NCBI GenBank assembly: GCA_938045545.1
Contig: CALIBN010000010.1
Span: 1 to 64,000, forward strand
Source of the DNA: an uncultured archaeon
Lineage (GTDB): Archaea; Thermoproteota; EX4484-205; JAAOZP01
Length of the DNA stretch: 64,000 nt
Direction of reading: 5' to 3'
Each line of letters starts with the position of its first letter. Position 1 is the stretch's first letter. The position numbers and the translations under genes were made by a program. Under the pieces are notes generated by a model. That model was not told the DNA's origin. It saw nothing but the letters and a program-made list of their open reading frames with translations, and searched no databases. This document shows, one piece after another, positions 48,286-57,641 of this stretch.

Positions 48286-48868
48286 TCATGCTTTCAGTCG
48301 GAGAGAGCACTCCCTTGTTCCTGAGAACCTCCCTTGTCAGCAGCCAGAATACTAGGGCTAGGGAGCTGCGCCCCTTGTTGTTGGCGGGAATTATAAGGTC
48401 TATGTAGGAGCAGGAGTCATCGGTGTCACATATGCCTATCACGGGTATTCCGATGAGCGTTGCTTCTCGAATAGCCTTCTCGTCAACCTTAGGGTCTGAA
48501 ACAAGAATTATCTTCGGAGAAATATAGCCTTCATACTTCGGGTTAGAGAAGATGCCCGGTGGAAACCTTTCTACAATAGGCTTGAAACCAGTGTACTCGC
48601 ACATTTTAAGGACCGGTGTTCTCCCATACTCTTTCCCGGATACTATTATCACGTCACTTGGCTCATACCTGGAAAGCCCCTTTCCGGCAACCCTAATCTT
48701 CTCATCGGTTTGAGCAATCTCAATCAGGTTCAGCCCGTCAGGCCTAGTAAACCTTACGAAGCGCCTCATGCAGACAGTGCAAACCTTTGTTCCTATGTGG
48801 ACGCCTGCAGCAATGTACTCCGTCCTCAGAATCAACAGACCTTCTCCGCTCCTCTCACTCGTGCTCAT
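48230..48868 (-). CDS. rps2: ribosomal protein uS2
   Basis: YIAAGVHIGTKVCT; IPVIGICDTDDSCSYIDLIIPANNKGRSSLALVFWLL. Confidence 0.95.
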   Translation of the reverse strand: MSTSERSGEGLLILRTEYIAAGVHIGTKVCTVCMRRFVRFTRPDGLNLIEIAQTDEKIRVAGKGLSRYEPSDVIIVSGKEYGRTPVLKMCEYTGFKPIVERFPPGIFSNPKYEGYISPKIILVSDPKVDEKAIREATLIGIPVIGICDTDDSCSYIDLIIPANNKGRSSLALVFWLLTREVLRNKGVLSPTESMSENFHAFETQIEEAARTV

Positions 48869-49089
48869 TGCCTGTAATCCTCCCCCAGCGATAATCCTCG
48901 GGAGTATGAAAGCAGCTCGTCGATATAATCAACATGAGAAATAAACATTCGCCTGCAACAGATCCTTGTAACGTTGAGAGAGTCTAGCACCTGCTTTGGA
49001 TCCTCGCCTGAAGCAACCCTACTCTGGTATTCCTCCCACAAGTGGCCTATTACCTTGCCGCACGTGAAACATCTAACTGGAAACATCAA
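48865..49089 (-). CDS. rpoN: RNA polymerase subunit Rpo10 (RpoN)
   Basis: MFPVRCFTCGKVIGHLWEEYQ...CCRRMFISHVD. Confidence 0.96.
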   Translation of the reverse strand: MMFPVRCFTCGKVIGHLWEEYQSRVASGEDPKQVLDSLNVTRICCRRMFISHVDYIDELLSYSRGLSLGEDYRQ

Positions 49090-49100
49090 GCCATAGTCAC

Positions 49101-49514
49101 CTACCTGTAGGACTTCTGGAACCTCCTTCTAGCACCTGGTCCTCCAAATTTCTTGGGCTCCTTTCTCCGGGGATCTCCAGAGAGGAGATGCCTGTCGAAG
49201 CTTCTGAAAATGTTTCTAACAGTGGAGCTCCTCGTCCACTGAGTAATACCTCTGGCTAAAGCCTGCATAACCGCCCTGGCCTGCGAAGCATGACCCCCGC
49301 CTTCAACCTTAACCTCGACGTCAACATCCTTAAACTGTTCAGGAAGGAGTTTCAAAGGCGTTAAGGCGAGCATCCTGTAGGGATCGTAAAGCCAGTTTTC
49401 AGCGGGGTAACCGTTTATCGTAACGCGCCCGGAACCCTGCTTAACAACAGCCCTAGCCACTGAGCTCTTAACGGAACCAGTTACAACAAGGGGCAGTTTC
49501 CTAGGGGTCGGCAA
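49101..49514 (-). CDS. rps9: ribosomal protein uS9
   Basis: GSGRVTINGYPAENW; GGGHASQARAVMQALARGI; GPGARRRFQKSYR. Confidence 0.95.
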   Translation of the reverse strand: MPTPRKLPLVVTGSVKSSVARAVVKQGSGRVTINGYPAENWLYDPYRMLALTPLKLLPEQFKDVDVEVKVEGGGHASQARAVMQALARGITQWTRSSTVRNIFRSFDRHLLSGDPRRKEPKKFGGPGARRRFQKSYR

Positions 49515-49516
49515 AT

Positions 49517-49957
49517 CTAGTCAGCCTCCGGGACGCTGAAAAACCCTTTCAAGTCTGAAAGGGTGAAAGAGCTTCTCCCAAGCCTAGAGGCGTCAGCATC
49601 CTTAAACCTAACAGCCTCACCCTTAACACTACTCGGCCAGCCGCAGTAGACTCTGAGCCTTCTAAAGGCCTCCATCCCCTTAGGCTTATCCATTGGAAGC
49701 ATGCTTTTTACAACGCTCCTAACATAGGTCACTGGGTTCCTAGGATGCCTCGGCGTATGCTTAGGGTTCCTAACGCTCTTCACCTCCAGGAAGCCCACGT
49801 ACTCCCTGATGAAGCTGTCCTTTCTCCCAGATACTCTTGTCTTCTCAGCGTTAACCACGTAAACCCTGTATCCTTCAAGAAGCCTTTTAGCTATGATTGA
49901 ACACATTCTTCCTAGAACCTGGTCGGTTGCGTCAACCACGAGAATCCTTTCAGACAA
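49517..49957 (-). CDS. rpl13: ribosomal protein uL13
   Basis: LVVDATDQVLGRMCSIIAKRLLEG; HTPRHPRNPVTYVRSVVKSMLP. Confidence 0.95.
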   Translation of the reverse strand: MSERILVVDATDQVLGRMCSIIAKRLLEGYRVYVVNAEKTRVSGRKDSFIREYVGFLEVKSVRNPKHTPRHPRNPVTYVRSVVKSMLPMDKPKGMEAFRRLRVYCGWPSSVKGEAVRFKDADASRLGRSSFTLSDLKGFFSVPEAD

Positions 49958-50294
49958 TTATTTTCACCCCCGAGCCCTTCTGTTCAACCTCTGCAAACTC
50001 GTCCAACCGCATAACCTTGCATCCGGCTGACCTAAGCTTATCTAGCGCGGCCGAGGAGAAGGAGAGGGCGGCAACCGTGACACTATGGTTGATCTCCCCC
50101 TTGCCTAGGACTTTCCCAGGGACCACTACACGGTCACCCTGCTTGGTTAAACGCGAAATCTTACCCACGTTTACCTCGGCCATCCTGCTCCTAGGCCTGG
50201 ACAAAAGGCTCTCAACCCTCCTCCAGAACCTGGAGTCACCTGCCGCCTTCCTCACCGAAATCAACACCCTCCTCGCCGCCACGCTTCTCTTCAA
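49950..50294 (-). CDS. rpl18e: ribosomal protein L18e
   Basis: EVNVGKISRLTKQGDRVVVPGKVLGKGEINHSVTVAA. Confidence 0.94.
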   Translation of the reverse strand: MKRSVAARRVLISVRKAAGDSRFWRRVESLLSRPRSRMAEVNVGKISRLTKQGDRVVVPGKVLGKGEINHSVTVAALSFSSAALDKLRSAGCKVMRLDEFAEVEQKGSGVKIIV

Positions 50295-50919
50295 CCTCAG
50301 GAAGCGTGAGAGAATCCAGAAGCGTTTTAAACTTATCTCTCAAAATATCAAGAGCCTGCCTGAAAACCTCTATTGAGGGTAGAGAACCTGTTGATTCAAG
50401 CCTGAAAACGAAAGCATCCGGGGAATCCGTGAAGCTGTACGTGGCCAGGGAGGCGGGCTGCCATTTAGCATGCATCTTACCCCTTCCAAGCCTAGCTAAT
50501 GCCTCCAGCCTGAGCTTCCCACCTGGGGGTAGCTTAGTTATAGGAATATTGCCGTAGACAGGGTAAACATCCTCATCCCTGCAGACAAGATGCTTGGAGT
50601 AAACCGTCAAAGGCGAGTCGCCGGCTGAAACATCTATGCTCAGCGTGGTGAAACACTTCTCGCTAGAGCCAAGGCACTCCGGGGAATCCATCGGAAGATA
50701 TTTTCCAGGCGGGGTTCTCAAGGGTATCAGGCCAAGCCTGTTTGAAAGGACCTCGTCGAACATCGGGCTCGAGTTTTCAAAGATGAAGACCTCGTGAACC
50801 GCCAGCGTAGGAACCTCTTCAAGAATAGCCCTTCTTATAGCGTTTACAAGCGCCTCTGAGCATCCTTCTAGCCTAGCCTCTAGATAATCGTCGCTCAGCT
50901 TAAGTATCTTTACATCCAT
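50236..50919 (-). CDS. rpoD: RNA polymerase subunit Rpo3 (RpoD)
   Basis: LVNAIRRAILEEVPTLAVHEVFIFENSSPMFDEVLSNRLGLIPLRT. Confidence 0.95.
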   Translation of the reverse strand: MDVKILKLSDDYLEARLEGCSEALVNAIRRAILEEVPTLAVHEVFIFENSSPMFDEVLSNRLGLIPLRTPPGKYLPMDSPECLGSSEKCFTTLSIDVSAGDSPLTVYSKHLVCRDEDVYPVYGNIPITKLPPGGKLRLEALARLGRGKMHAKWQPASLATYSFTDSPDAFVFRLESTGSLPSIEVFRQALDILRDKFKTLLDSLTLPEVEEKRGGEEGVDFGEEGGR

Positions 50920-51036
50920 ATTAACGTGCTATTTTCCCCGAGAAGGTATTTAAGGGTTAGCTTCAACGGCCATGGGCCGCTAGGCGCTGAAGCCGCTTGA
51001 AGAACGCTTATTAACCCCCTTTAGCAGGATGGCCGC

Positions 51037-51432
51037 GTGAGCACTGAACAGGGGAAGTATGCAGTCGTACGAATATACTCCTCCAGCAACAACACTATAG
51101 TGCATGCTACGGATCCAAGCGGCGCCTCAACACTCGCAGTATCCGCAGCAGGCCAGCATGTTAAAGCTGATAGGCTTGGAGGCAGCCCTTATGGTGCGAT
51201 GATGGCTGCAAACGCTGTGGCTGGAGCCTTGAAGAAGCTTGGAATAACAAGCATTAAGGTAAGGGTCAGGGCTCCGGGGGGCATAAAGTCTAGAACCCCT
51301 GGACAGGGGGCTCAGGCAGCTATAAGAGCATTAACAAGGGCTGGCCTAAGGATAATAGCGATAGAGGATGTAACACCAATTCCAACCGACGGGACTAGGA
51401 AACCCGGAGGCAGAAGGGGGAGAAGATTCTAG
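51037..51432 (+). CDS. rps11: ribosomal protein uS11
   Basis: GTG start; [56 protein letters not shown]. Confidence 0.97.
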   Translation: MSTEQGKYAVVRIYSSSNNTIVHATDPSGASTLAVSAAGQHVKADRLGGSPYGAMMAANAVAGALKKLGITSIKVRVRAPGGIKSRTPGQGAQAAIRALTRAGLRIIAIEDVTPIPTDGTRKPGGRRGRRF

Positions 51433-51706
51433 CCTTTTAAGACAGGGTTTAACCTACACGGGCAAATCCATTCTCCACCTGCTTTACCCAGTTTTCGAAA
51501 CCATTCTTCCTGCAAACCTTTAACAGCAAGACAAACGATGCTCGATTGCTTAACCCAGAGTCATAATGCACGCTCAGCCTTACCTATCCTACTACGGTCT
51601 ATTCAAAACCATCTGTTTAGACCGCTTGGTTAAGCGAGCTTCGTGAGGAACTTTTACCAACCTTGCCCTCATATCACAGACGGCCTCTTCAATCCCCGAG
51701 AGAAAA

Positions 51707-52198
51707 CTAAGCTGCCTTGGCCTCTTCGACTGTCTTAACCCTTACGAGTGGTTCTTCCTCTCTAGTGACGAAGTATCCTGGGGATCTTACAATCTGGTCG
51801 CCTATCATGATCTTGCCGTGAACTATAGCCTGCCTAGCGCTGTGAATAGTCTTTGCAAAACCTTTCCTGTAGACGATTGTTTGAAGCCTCCTTTCAAGAA
51901 TGTTTGAAACAGTCAGTGAGAGAACATCGTCAAGCTTCGCGTCTTTGCCGACCAAGCCAAGCCTGTAGAGCCTTGAAATAAGCTCAGACTCCCTCTTAAC
52001 CCTTTCCTCGCCCGTCAGGCTCAGATAAGAGCGGGCTGAAGCCCTAACACCCCTGAGGAAGGATGCGGCCCTCCAAAGTTCCCTCTTGTTCCTTAAACCA
52101 TACTCCCCCACGAGTATAAGCTCCTCCGTCAGACGCTCTTTAACCCATGGGTGTTTCGGATGCAGGATTTTGCTTCTAATCTTACGCGGGTCACCCAT
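51707..52198 (-). CDS. rps4: ribosomal protein uS4
   Basis: LQTIVYRKGFAKTIHSARQAIVHGKIMIGDQIVRSPGYFVTREEE. Confidence 0.95.
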   Translation of the reverse strand: MGDPRKIRSKILHPKHPWVKERLTEELILVGEYGLRNKRELWRAASFLRGVRASARSYLSLTGEERVKRESELISRLYRLGLVGKDAKLDDVLSLTVSNILERRLQTIVYRKGFAKTIHSARQAIVHGKIMIGDQIVRSPGYFVTREEEPLVRVKTVEEAKAA

Positions 52199-52204
52199 TC
52201 CTCA

Positions 52205-52681
52205 TCACTTTTTCTCGCTTCCAGAGGACTTCAAAGCAGCCTTTGAAAAACCAACAGGCCCACCGGTCCTGCCGGTTGTCCTAGTCCTCTGACCCCTTAC
52301 CTTTAAGCCGAGCGAGTGTCTAACACCCTTCCAAGACTTAATCCTCATCATCCTCTCAATATCCATCTTCTGAGCCAATTCTAAGTCGGACGTTATCAGA
52401 TGCTTATCCTCACCAGTTATAGGATCCTTCCTCCTGTTAAGCATCCAAGCCGGGAGGTTTAGCGACTTAGGGTTGTTCAGGGTTGCCTCTATCCTTGAAA
52501 CCTCATCATCAGTCAAGTAGCCGAGACGAGTATCCATAGGTATGTTTAGCGCGATGCATACGGCTCTCGCCGTAGCCCAACCTAAGCCTTTCACCTGTGA
52601 AAGACCATCCAGTACTCTCCTCTTACCGTCGCAATCCACACCGGCGATCCTCACTATCTCCTTAAACTCCCTGTTGCTCAT
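52205..52681 (-). CDS. rps13: ribosomal protein uS13
   Basis: IVRIAGVDCDGKRRVLDGLSQVKGLGWATARAV; SWKGVRHSLGLKVRGQRTRTTGR. Confidence 0.95.
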   Translation of the reverse strand: MSNREFKEIVRIAGVDCDGKRRVLDGLSQVKGLGWATARAVCIALNIPMDTRLGYLTDDEVSRIEATLNNPKSLNLPAWMLNRRKDPITGEDKHLITSDLELAQKMDIERMMRIKSWKGVRHSLGLKVRGQRTRTTGRTGGPVGFSKAALKSSGSEKK

Positions 52682-52879
52682 AAAGGCTTAATGACGCTTA
52701 CCGGAGCCTGGTTATAAACATTATTTCTGGACAACATAGAAAAAGGAGGGTTAAACCCGGTAACGAGGGTTTCACTTTAGGGGGTTGGAACCAGTATTCC
52801 CTCAGTGATTAGCCGCGTGGAAACTGGTTGCTGAACAGCTTTACATACTTTATCCTTTAAAGGAGTGGCCTCCTATTCC

Positions 52880-53310
52880 TTCTCACCTTTACAAACTCTT
52901 TGCAGAATCTTTGTTTCTCTTTAGAGTCAAATCACACATTAAGTGCGCAGCGTGAACCACGTCAGCCCTCCTCACTATCTCGTTGAAGACTTGCTCTTCA
53001 GACATATCCTTAGGGTTAAAGACTAAGGTGAAAAACGTGCTACGCCTGGATTCAGCTCAAACTCGACATCTACCCAGTATTTTTTCCTTTATTCTTCTGG
53101 CCACTTCTTTTCCCCAGTACAATGGTAGGATGAAGCCACCATAGGGTCTTCCAAATACTTCTCCCACTTCCCGTTAACTAGGTCATTAAGTATTTCATCC
53201 CTTTCTTTATGCACCTTCTTCTAAATCCTATTCCTTTCCTCCTCGCTCTTCGCCTTCTTCAGCTTGGAGCAATATACACCCAGATCTAAAACTGTCTCCA
53301 CGATATAGCG
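52880..53310 (-). pseudogene. decayed gene of unknown function
   Basis: Reverse complement reads ...ARYIVETVLDLGVYCSKLKKAKSEEERNRI*KKVHKERDEILNDLVNGKWEKYLEDPMVASSYHCTGEKKWP... and ...VEFELNPG...LVFNPKDMSEEQVFNEIVRRADVVHAAHLMCDLTLKRNKDSAKSL* across several frames and stops. Confidence 0.6.
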
Positions 53311-53438
53311 CGTGCCAGCAGTTCGTATATATCTGGGCCAAAAGGTCCTATTTCTGGAAATAGAACCTTTTTACAAGAATAAAAAAGGTTTATTACTCGG
53401 CTTTTCTTTTTCGGTAAAAGGAGAAGAGAAGAGAGAAA

Positions 53439-54013
53439 ATGGGCATAAAACTTGATAAAAAAATAATTATTATTGTGTTTAGGCTGCTGGTCTCTAGTTC
53501 AGTAATATCCTTCGTAATTACGAGTGTTTTGTGTTACTCGCTCTGGGGTTACTACTGGAGTAAACCTCCATATCATAACCTTGAATATGGAAATGTTTCA
53601 TCTTCAAGTTATTGGGCAGTGGAAGACGCTATCTCCGACTGGAATAATATACCGATAACGAACCATCCTTCCTTTTATCCTGTAATCTCTGGGCCCCCTC
53701 AACACGTTGAAATCCATGACACTTATAACTCCACTGCCTTATGGGATGGAAAATGTTGGCTATCTCAAACTTCGGAAATATAATTGAGCATGCAATAATC
53801 TACCTTAACACCTATTATGTCGATAGTTACTCTTACAATAAAAAGAAGTCTTTAGCCTGTCACGAGCTTGGCCATGTTCTTGGATTATACGACGTGGGGC
53901 CCTATAATCCAGTAATAATGAATGGATATACTTATTACAGATACGATGTTTACGGAATTTCCACTCCACAACAAGACGACATAAATGGAGTAGCAGCAAT
54001 CTATGGGGGATGA
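53439..54013 (+). pseudogene. secreted matrixin-like zinc metalloprotease, frameshifted (ORFs 53439..53783 and 53741..54013)
   Basis: N-terminal signal/TM helix; 'CHELGHVLGLYD' zinc site and 'NPVIMNGY' Met-turn; frames join ...WLSQTS / GNIIEHAIIYLN... Confidence 0.7.
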
Positions 54014-54019
54014 AGGGGG

Positions 54020-54661
54020 ATGAAGAGGAATAGCTTGATAAAATTAAAGTCCGCATCTATTTTGATAGGAATTATCGTCGGATTGCTCAGCAGCCTGGTC
54101 ACAATCAACCATATCCTAAATCCACAGCATATGATGAATAATGCTGAAAACGATGAAACTGAAGATGCGGTTGAGGTAAGTTGGGTAATATATTTCAGCA
54201 ACTTAAGAGAGCTTGTAACAAACTCCGATGTAATAATTCTAGGAAAAGTCATCGATGCTAGAACGATTATTAGGACTATTTATGAACCATGGGGTACAAA
54301 GGATATAGGGACTGCATATAAATTTGAAGTCGAGCAAGTGATAAAAGGTGATCTTAGAGTCGGCGAGGTCATAGGATTCGCTCTGAGTGGAGGCATAATT
54401 AATGGGAAGCCGAGAATGGTCATAAGAGAGGATCCTTTGGCGAACGTTGGTGAACGGCTTATACTATTTCTAAAACGCACCGAAGGAGGCTTTGCGATTC
54501 AGGGTCCATGGGGAAGATTTATCGTAATTTCAAATAAAGTGTATTCGTTGGGCGCCATTTATCTGGCTTCGAAAAACTATTCATTGGACGTCAATGGAAC
54601 CAACCTAGAAGAATTCATAAAAGAAATACAGGTTATCATGACAACATTTTACATAGGCTAG
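54020..54661 (+). CDS. predicted membrane-anchored/secreted protein
   Basis: N-terminal hydrophobic helix; 213 aa; 'NSDVIILGKVIDARTI...YKFEVEQVIKGDLRVGEVIGFAL'. Confidence 0.65.
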   Translation: MKRNSLIKLKSASILIGIIVGLLSSLVTINHILNPQHMMNNAENDETEDAVEVSWVIYFSNLRELVTNSDVIILGKVIDARTIIRTIYEPWGTKDIGTAYKFEVEQVIKGDLRVGEVIGFALSGGIINGKPRMVIREDPLANVGERLILFLKRTEGGFAIQGPWGRFIVISNKVYSLGAIYLASKNYSLDVNGTNLEEFIKEIQVIMTTFYIG

Positions 54662-54723
54662 TAGCGCGCTAGCAGACTGAGCTCGTAAAAGGCTTCTATA
54701 ATAGTTTTTCTTCTTCCATGCTT

Positions 54724-54791
54724 GCCCCTTGGCCAGATTCGGGCTTTTTGAGCCGCCAAGCGGGTATTCTACCAATGAACTACAGACCCTA
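54724..54791 (-). pseudogene. tRNA-like remnant (5' acceptor and D-arm recognisable, anticodon and T arms degenerate)
   Basis: Minus strand GGGTCTGTAGTTCATTGGTAGAATACCCGCTTGGC...CCCGAATCTGG; no complementary 3' acceptor strand found. Confidence 0.35.
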
Positions 54792-54977
54792 GCGTTAACC
54801 TTTTTCCTAATGATATTTAAGCTTTCCCTATAATCTTAATAGATCTGAATACGAAATATGGTCTAATATCCAAGTTACCCATCATTATATTACTAACTCT
54901 ATTACAAATAGGGCTAGTTAAAAACCCAGCTGTTCCTGTTACATCTTGGAAAAATAGTCTTCCGAAGAATATCTGGG

Positions 54978-55202
54978 CTAGCGTACACTATAATATAAAA
55001 TATAAAATGAGAATTTGAGTGCGATATAAAATGAGAATTTGAGTGCGCGCTCCCACCAATACTTGTACTCCATCCACCCTCGGAGTATTCTATCCAGTAT
55101 CTCCTCTGAGGAGAGACGGGAATATTTTTGGAAGGAATCCATCTTCCTGAAGTATTCTATGGAATCTACGAATCGCTTCTTAAGCTCTGGGTTTATCATC
55201 AC
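54978..55202 (-). CDS. small hypothetical protein
   Basis: MMINPELKKRFVDSIEYFRKMDSFQKYSRLSSEEILDRILRGWMEYKYWWERA; homologous frame at 56328. Confidence 0.5.
   Translation of the reverse strand: MMINPELKKRFVDSIEYFRKMDSFQKYSRLSSEEILDRILRGWMEYKYWWERALKFSFYIALKFSFYILYYSVR
55000..55047. repeat. two perfect tandem copies of a 24-bp unit
   Basis: atataaaatgagaatttgagtgcg x2; adds 8 residues (ALKFSFYI) in the overlapping ORF. Confidence 0.9.
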
Positions 55203-56111
55203 CGTTACTAATCATGAATTCAACTTTTAAGCATAACTTTTTTAATTTCATGTAAAAGCTTGGTTCCCCCCAATATGTTGTGCAGAAAAGATTGTGTGAA
55301 GCTGAGGTTTGGAATACGTGAGATTCAATATCCTCCTTTATCTGGTGCACGGGGATTAAACAAACAATGAAACTATGAAGAATGAAGATTAGAGGTGATT
55401 GGGAAGAAAAGACAGATAAAAGCAGAAAAGGGTCAGAAGAAATAAGGTCGTGCTATTCTCCAAGGTGAAGAGTCCGGAAATGGTATCGTGAAATCGGTTG
55501 ATCTCTTCTTCCGTTGATGGTATTTTTCTTCTAAGCATTTCCCCGATCTCGGCTAAGGAATAAATTTATTTGGTTCCATTTTCTCAAGAATGTTATGTTA
55601 TAGATTTATACCACGAAAGAGAACGTTTTTGAAACAAAGCTTATGATGCTTAAAGAAACAAACAACTCCTAATCTTTAAAAGATTTCAGTAAAATTATAG
55701 ATTGCCAGATGAACCGCTTAAACTATGGTGAAAACTCTCCCAAGGATGGATTCATACAAAAGGAATCGTGTAAAAAATTATTGAACATATCAAGGGAAAA
55801 ATCGGATTTACCTTCATAAGCATTCTATAAGTGACCCATAAAAGCCCAATCTGGTCACCGATGTCTCCGAAAGTCATTGAATTAAAAGCTGGGAGACTTA
55901 AAGGGGAGCCCTAACCCCAGGGCCTTAGTCGAGAAATGCCTAGCCTTATGAGACTCTATGGCCTACGAGGATGGACATCGCAATAGACTATGGTGGAAGA
56001 TCGAGAAGGATAAGGATTTAAGATGGTGTTGACAGAATAATGAAAATGTTGCCTACTGAGTGTCACCTCATGATCCCGAGATCCTTCATAACCTTAAGTT
56101 AGTTAAAGCAT

Positions 56112-56212
56112 CGCTGGGGACGGGATTCGAACCCGCACGGCCCAGAAGGGCCACAAGCTTGCTTGAAGAGCTTTTCTCCAGGCTTGCGCCTTGCCAGTTC
56201 GGCCACCCCAGC
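56112..56212 (-). tRNA. tRNA-Ser (GGA most likely) with a probable ~16-nt intron
   Basis: GCTGGGG...CCCCAGC acceptor, discriminator G, long variable arm GGCCCTTCTGGGCC, T-loop TTCGAAT; anticodon stem CAAGC/GCTTG encloses 23 nt CTGGAGAAAAGCTCTTCAAGCAA. Confidence 0.85.
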
Positions 56213-56327
56213 GCGATATATTGAGGCACGCCCATCTTAAAAGTTTTTACAACATGCTTACAAAAGGCGTTTTTAAGTTTTAGGAGCGAGTTACGCTTAA
56301 ATGCAACTTCATGAACATTAGTGATGG

Positions 56328-56580
56328 ATGGTGAACCTGGAGCTCAGGAAGCGCTTCGTCGATTCGATAGAGCACATTAGGAAGATGGATTTCTTCAAGG
56401 ACCACTCTAACTTGTCCTCCGTGAAGATCCTCGAAAAGATATTCGGGGGGAAATAGACTACGAGTATTGGTGGAAGGAAAAGAGTCCGCGTAAACGAAGG
56501 GAGCCAGATTTCTACAAATCCCTACGAGAAAATGATCTGTATGGACTCATCTTGAGAAAAAGAGTGTATATTCCGAAAGG
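56328..56580 (+). pseudogene. paralog of 54978..55202, frameshifted at a G6 run
   Basis: MVNLELRKRFVDSIEHIRKMDFFKDHSNLSSVKILEKIFGGK* ; skipping one position after GGGGGG continues EIDYEYWWKEKSPRKRREPDFYKSL. Confidence 0.6.
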
Positions 56581-57641
56581 GGTCTTTGCACGCGCGCTCC
56601 CCCCTCTTCGGGCCTGTAGAGAGACCTGTGGCAGTGCCCTATTACGCGGATCTCGCTCAGGTCCTTATTCTCTAAAAGTTTCTTCATCATCTCCTTGGGA
56701 TTCGCATCCATAGGAAGGCCGAGCTCATGGCCGTGGCTAAACCTTACTACCTTCCAATTCGCTAACTTGACCTTTATCCTTTTCTTCGAGAACCTCCGGA
56801 GCATCGTCAGAATCCTTATGGCTTCCACCAATATCGGATGCGGGCTATACAGTTGAGGTTCCCACGGTCCCCTCGCAAACGTAAACCTTCTCAGGGTCTT
56901 TAAAAACTCGGGAGCGTTTGAATCCGAGCATCCAGACACGTACCTCATGCGGGCGCCGAGGTCCTTCAGAAAGTCGAGGAAACTAATGATGTGCGATGCC
57001 TTTGGCTTCCCCTCCACGAAGTCGAATACGTCGCCCAAGAGGACCAGGTGGGTCGGGTGGATCTCCATGAGCCTCCTCAAGCACGGCAGCCAGAGTGATT
57101 GGGGGACACCTATGTGTAAATCCCCTACGACCGCTAAGCAATCATCCTTCTCCAATATCATGTCGTAAACAGGTATCTCATCCAGCTTTCCCTTCTCCGC
57201 ATACTCTTTGAGCATGACCCAATCGTGCCACGCTATGTCATCCGGGTTTTCAGCGATCTGGTTTGGGAACTTAGCTGAGCATGCCTTACAGTTACACTCA
57301 ATGAGGTCTCTTTCCAGGTCTATGATGCCCACGCCGGATGACGTGCCCGCATAAGCATGCCAATTCTTGGCCTCTATTAGCCAAGACATGCCCGCCAGGG
57401 AGATTTCAGGGTCTGATTTGTAGAGATCATGCAGGCCTTTGAGGCCTAAGGCCCCTATCATCAGGGGCTTCGCCCCGATTTCGTATATCTTCACCAGCCC
57501 CAGCGAGTAGAGGTCGTCGGCGATTTTAGCCATATCCTCATGGACCTCGGCGCCGCGGCTTCTAGCCAGAACGTACTCGGTGGCGTGAAGCCCAACCCTC
57601 CTGAAGCCCATTTTCTCCAGCCACTCCGCGTGGAGCGCCAT
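56547..57641 (-). CDS. TGT-like domain fragment fused to a calcineurin-like metallophosphoesterase (3' part of a frameshifted gene)
   Basis: IECNCKACSAKFPNQIAENPDDIAWHDWVML (TGT-like zinc region) followed by VVGDLHIG, LVLLGDVFDF, RFSHGHELG, VIGHCHRS metallophosphatase motifs. Confidence 0.7.
   Translation of the reverse strand: MALHAEWLEKMGFRRVGLHATEYVLARSRGAEVHEDMAKIADDLYSLGLVKIYEIGAKPLMIGALGLKGLHDLYKSDPEISLAGMSWLIEAKNWHAYAGTSSGVGIIDLERDLIECNCKACSAKFPNQIAENPDDIAWHDWVMLKEYAEKGKLDEIPVYDMILEKDDCLAVVGDLHIGVPQSLWLPCLRRLMEIHPTHLVLLGDVFDFVEGKPKASHIISFLDFLKDLGARMRYVSGCSDSNAPEFLKTLRRFTFARGPWEPQLYSPHPILVEAIRILTMLRRFSKKRIKVKLANWKVVRFSHGHELGLPMDANPKEMMKKLLENKDLSEIRVIGHCHRSLYRPEEGGARVQRPLSEYTLFFSR

Noticed and set aside
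55740-56050. Possible transposase remnant upstream of tRNA-Ser
   Set aside because: Fragments in several frames look vaguely coding but I could not recognise any transposase motif.
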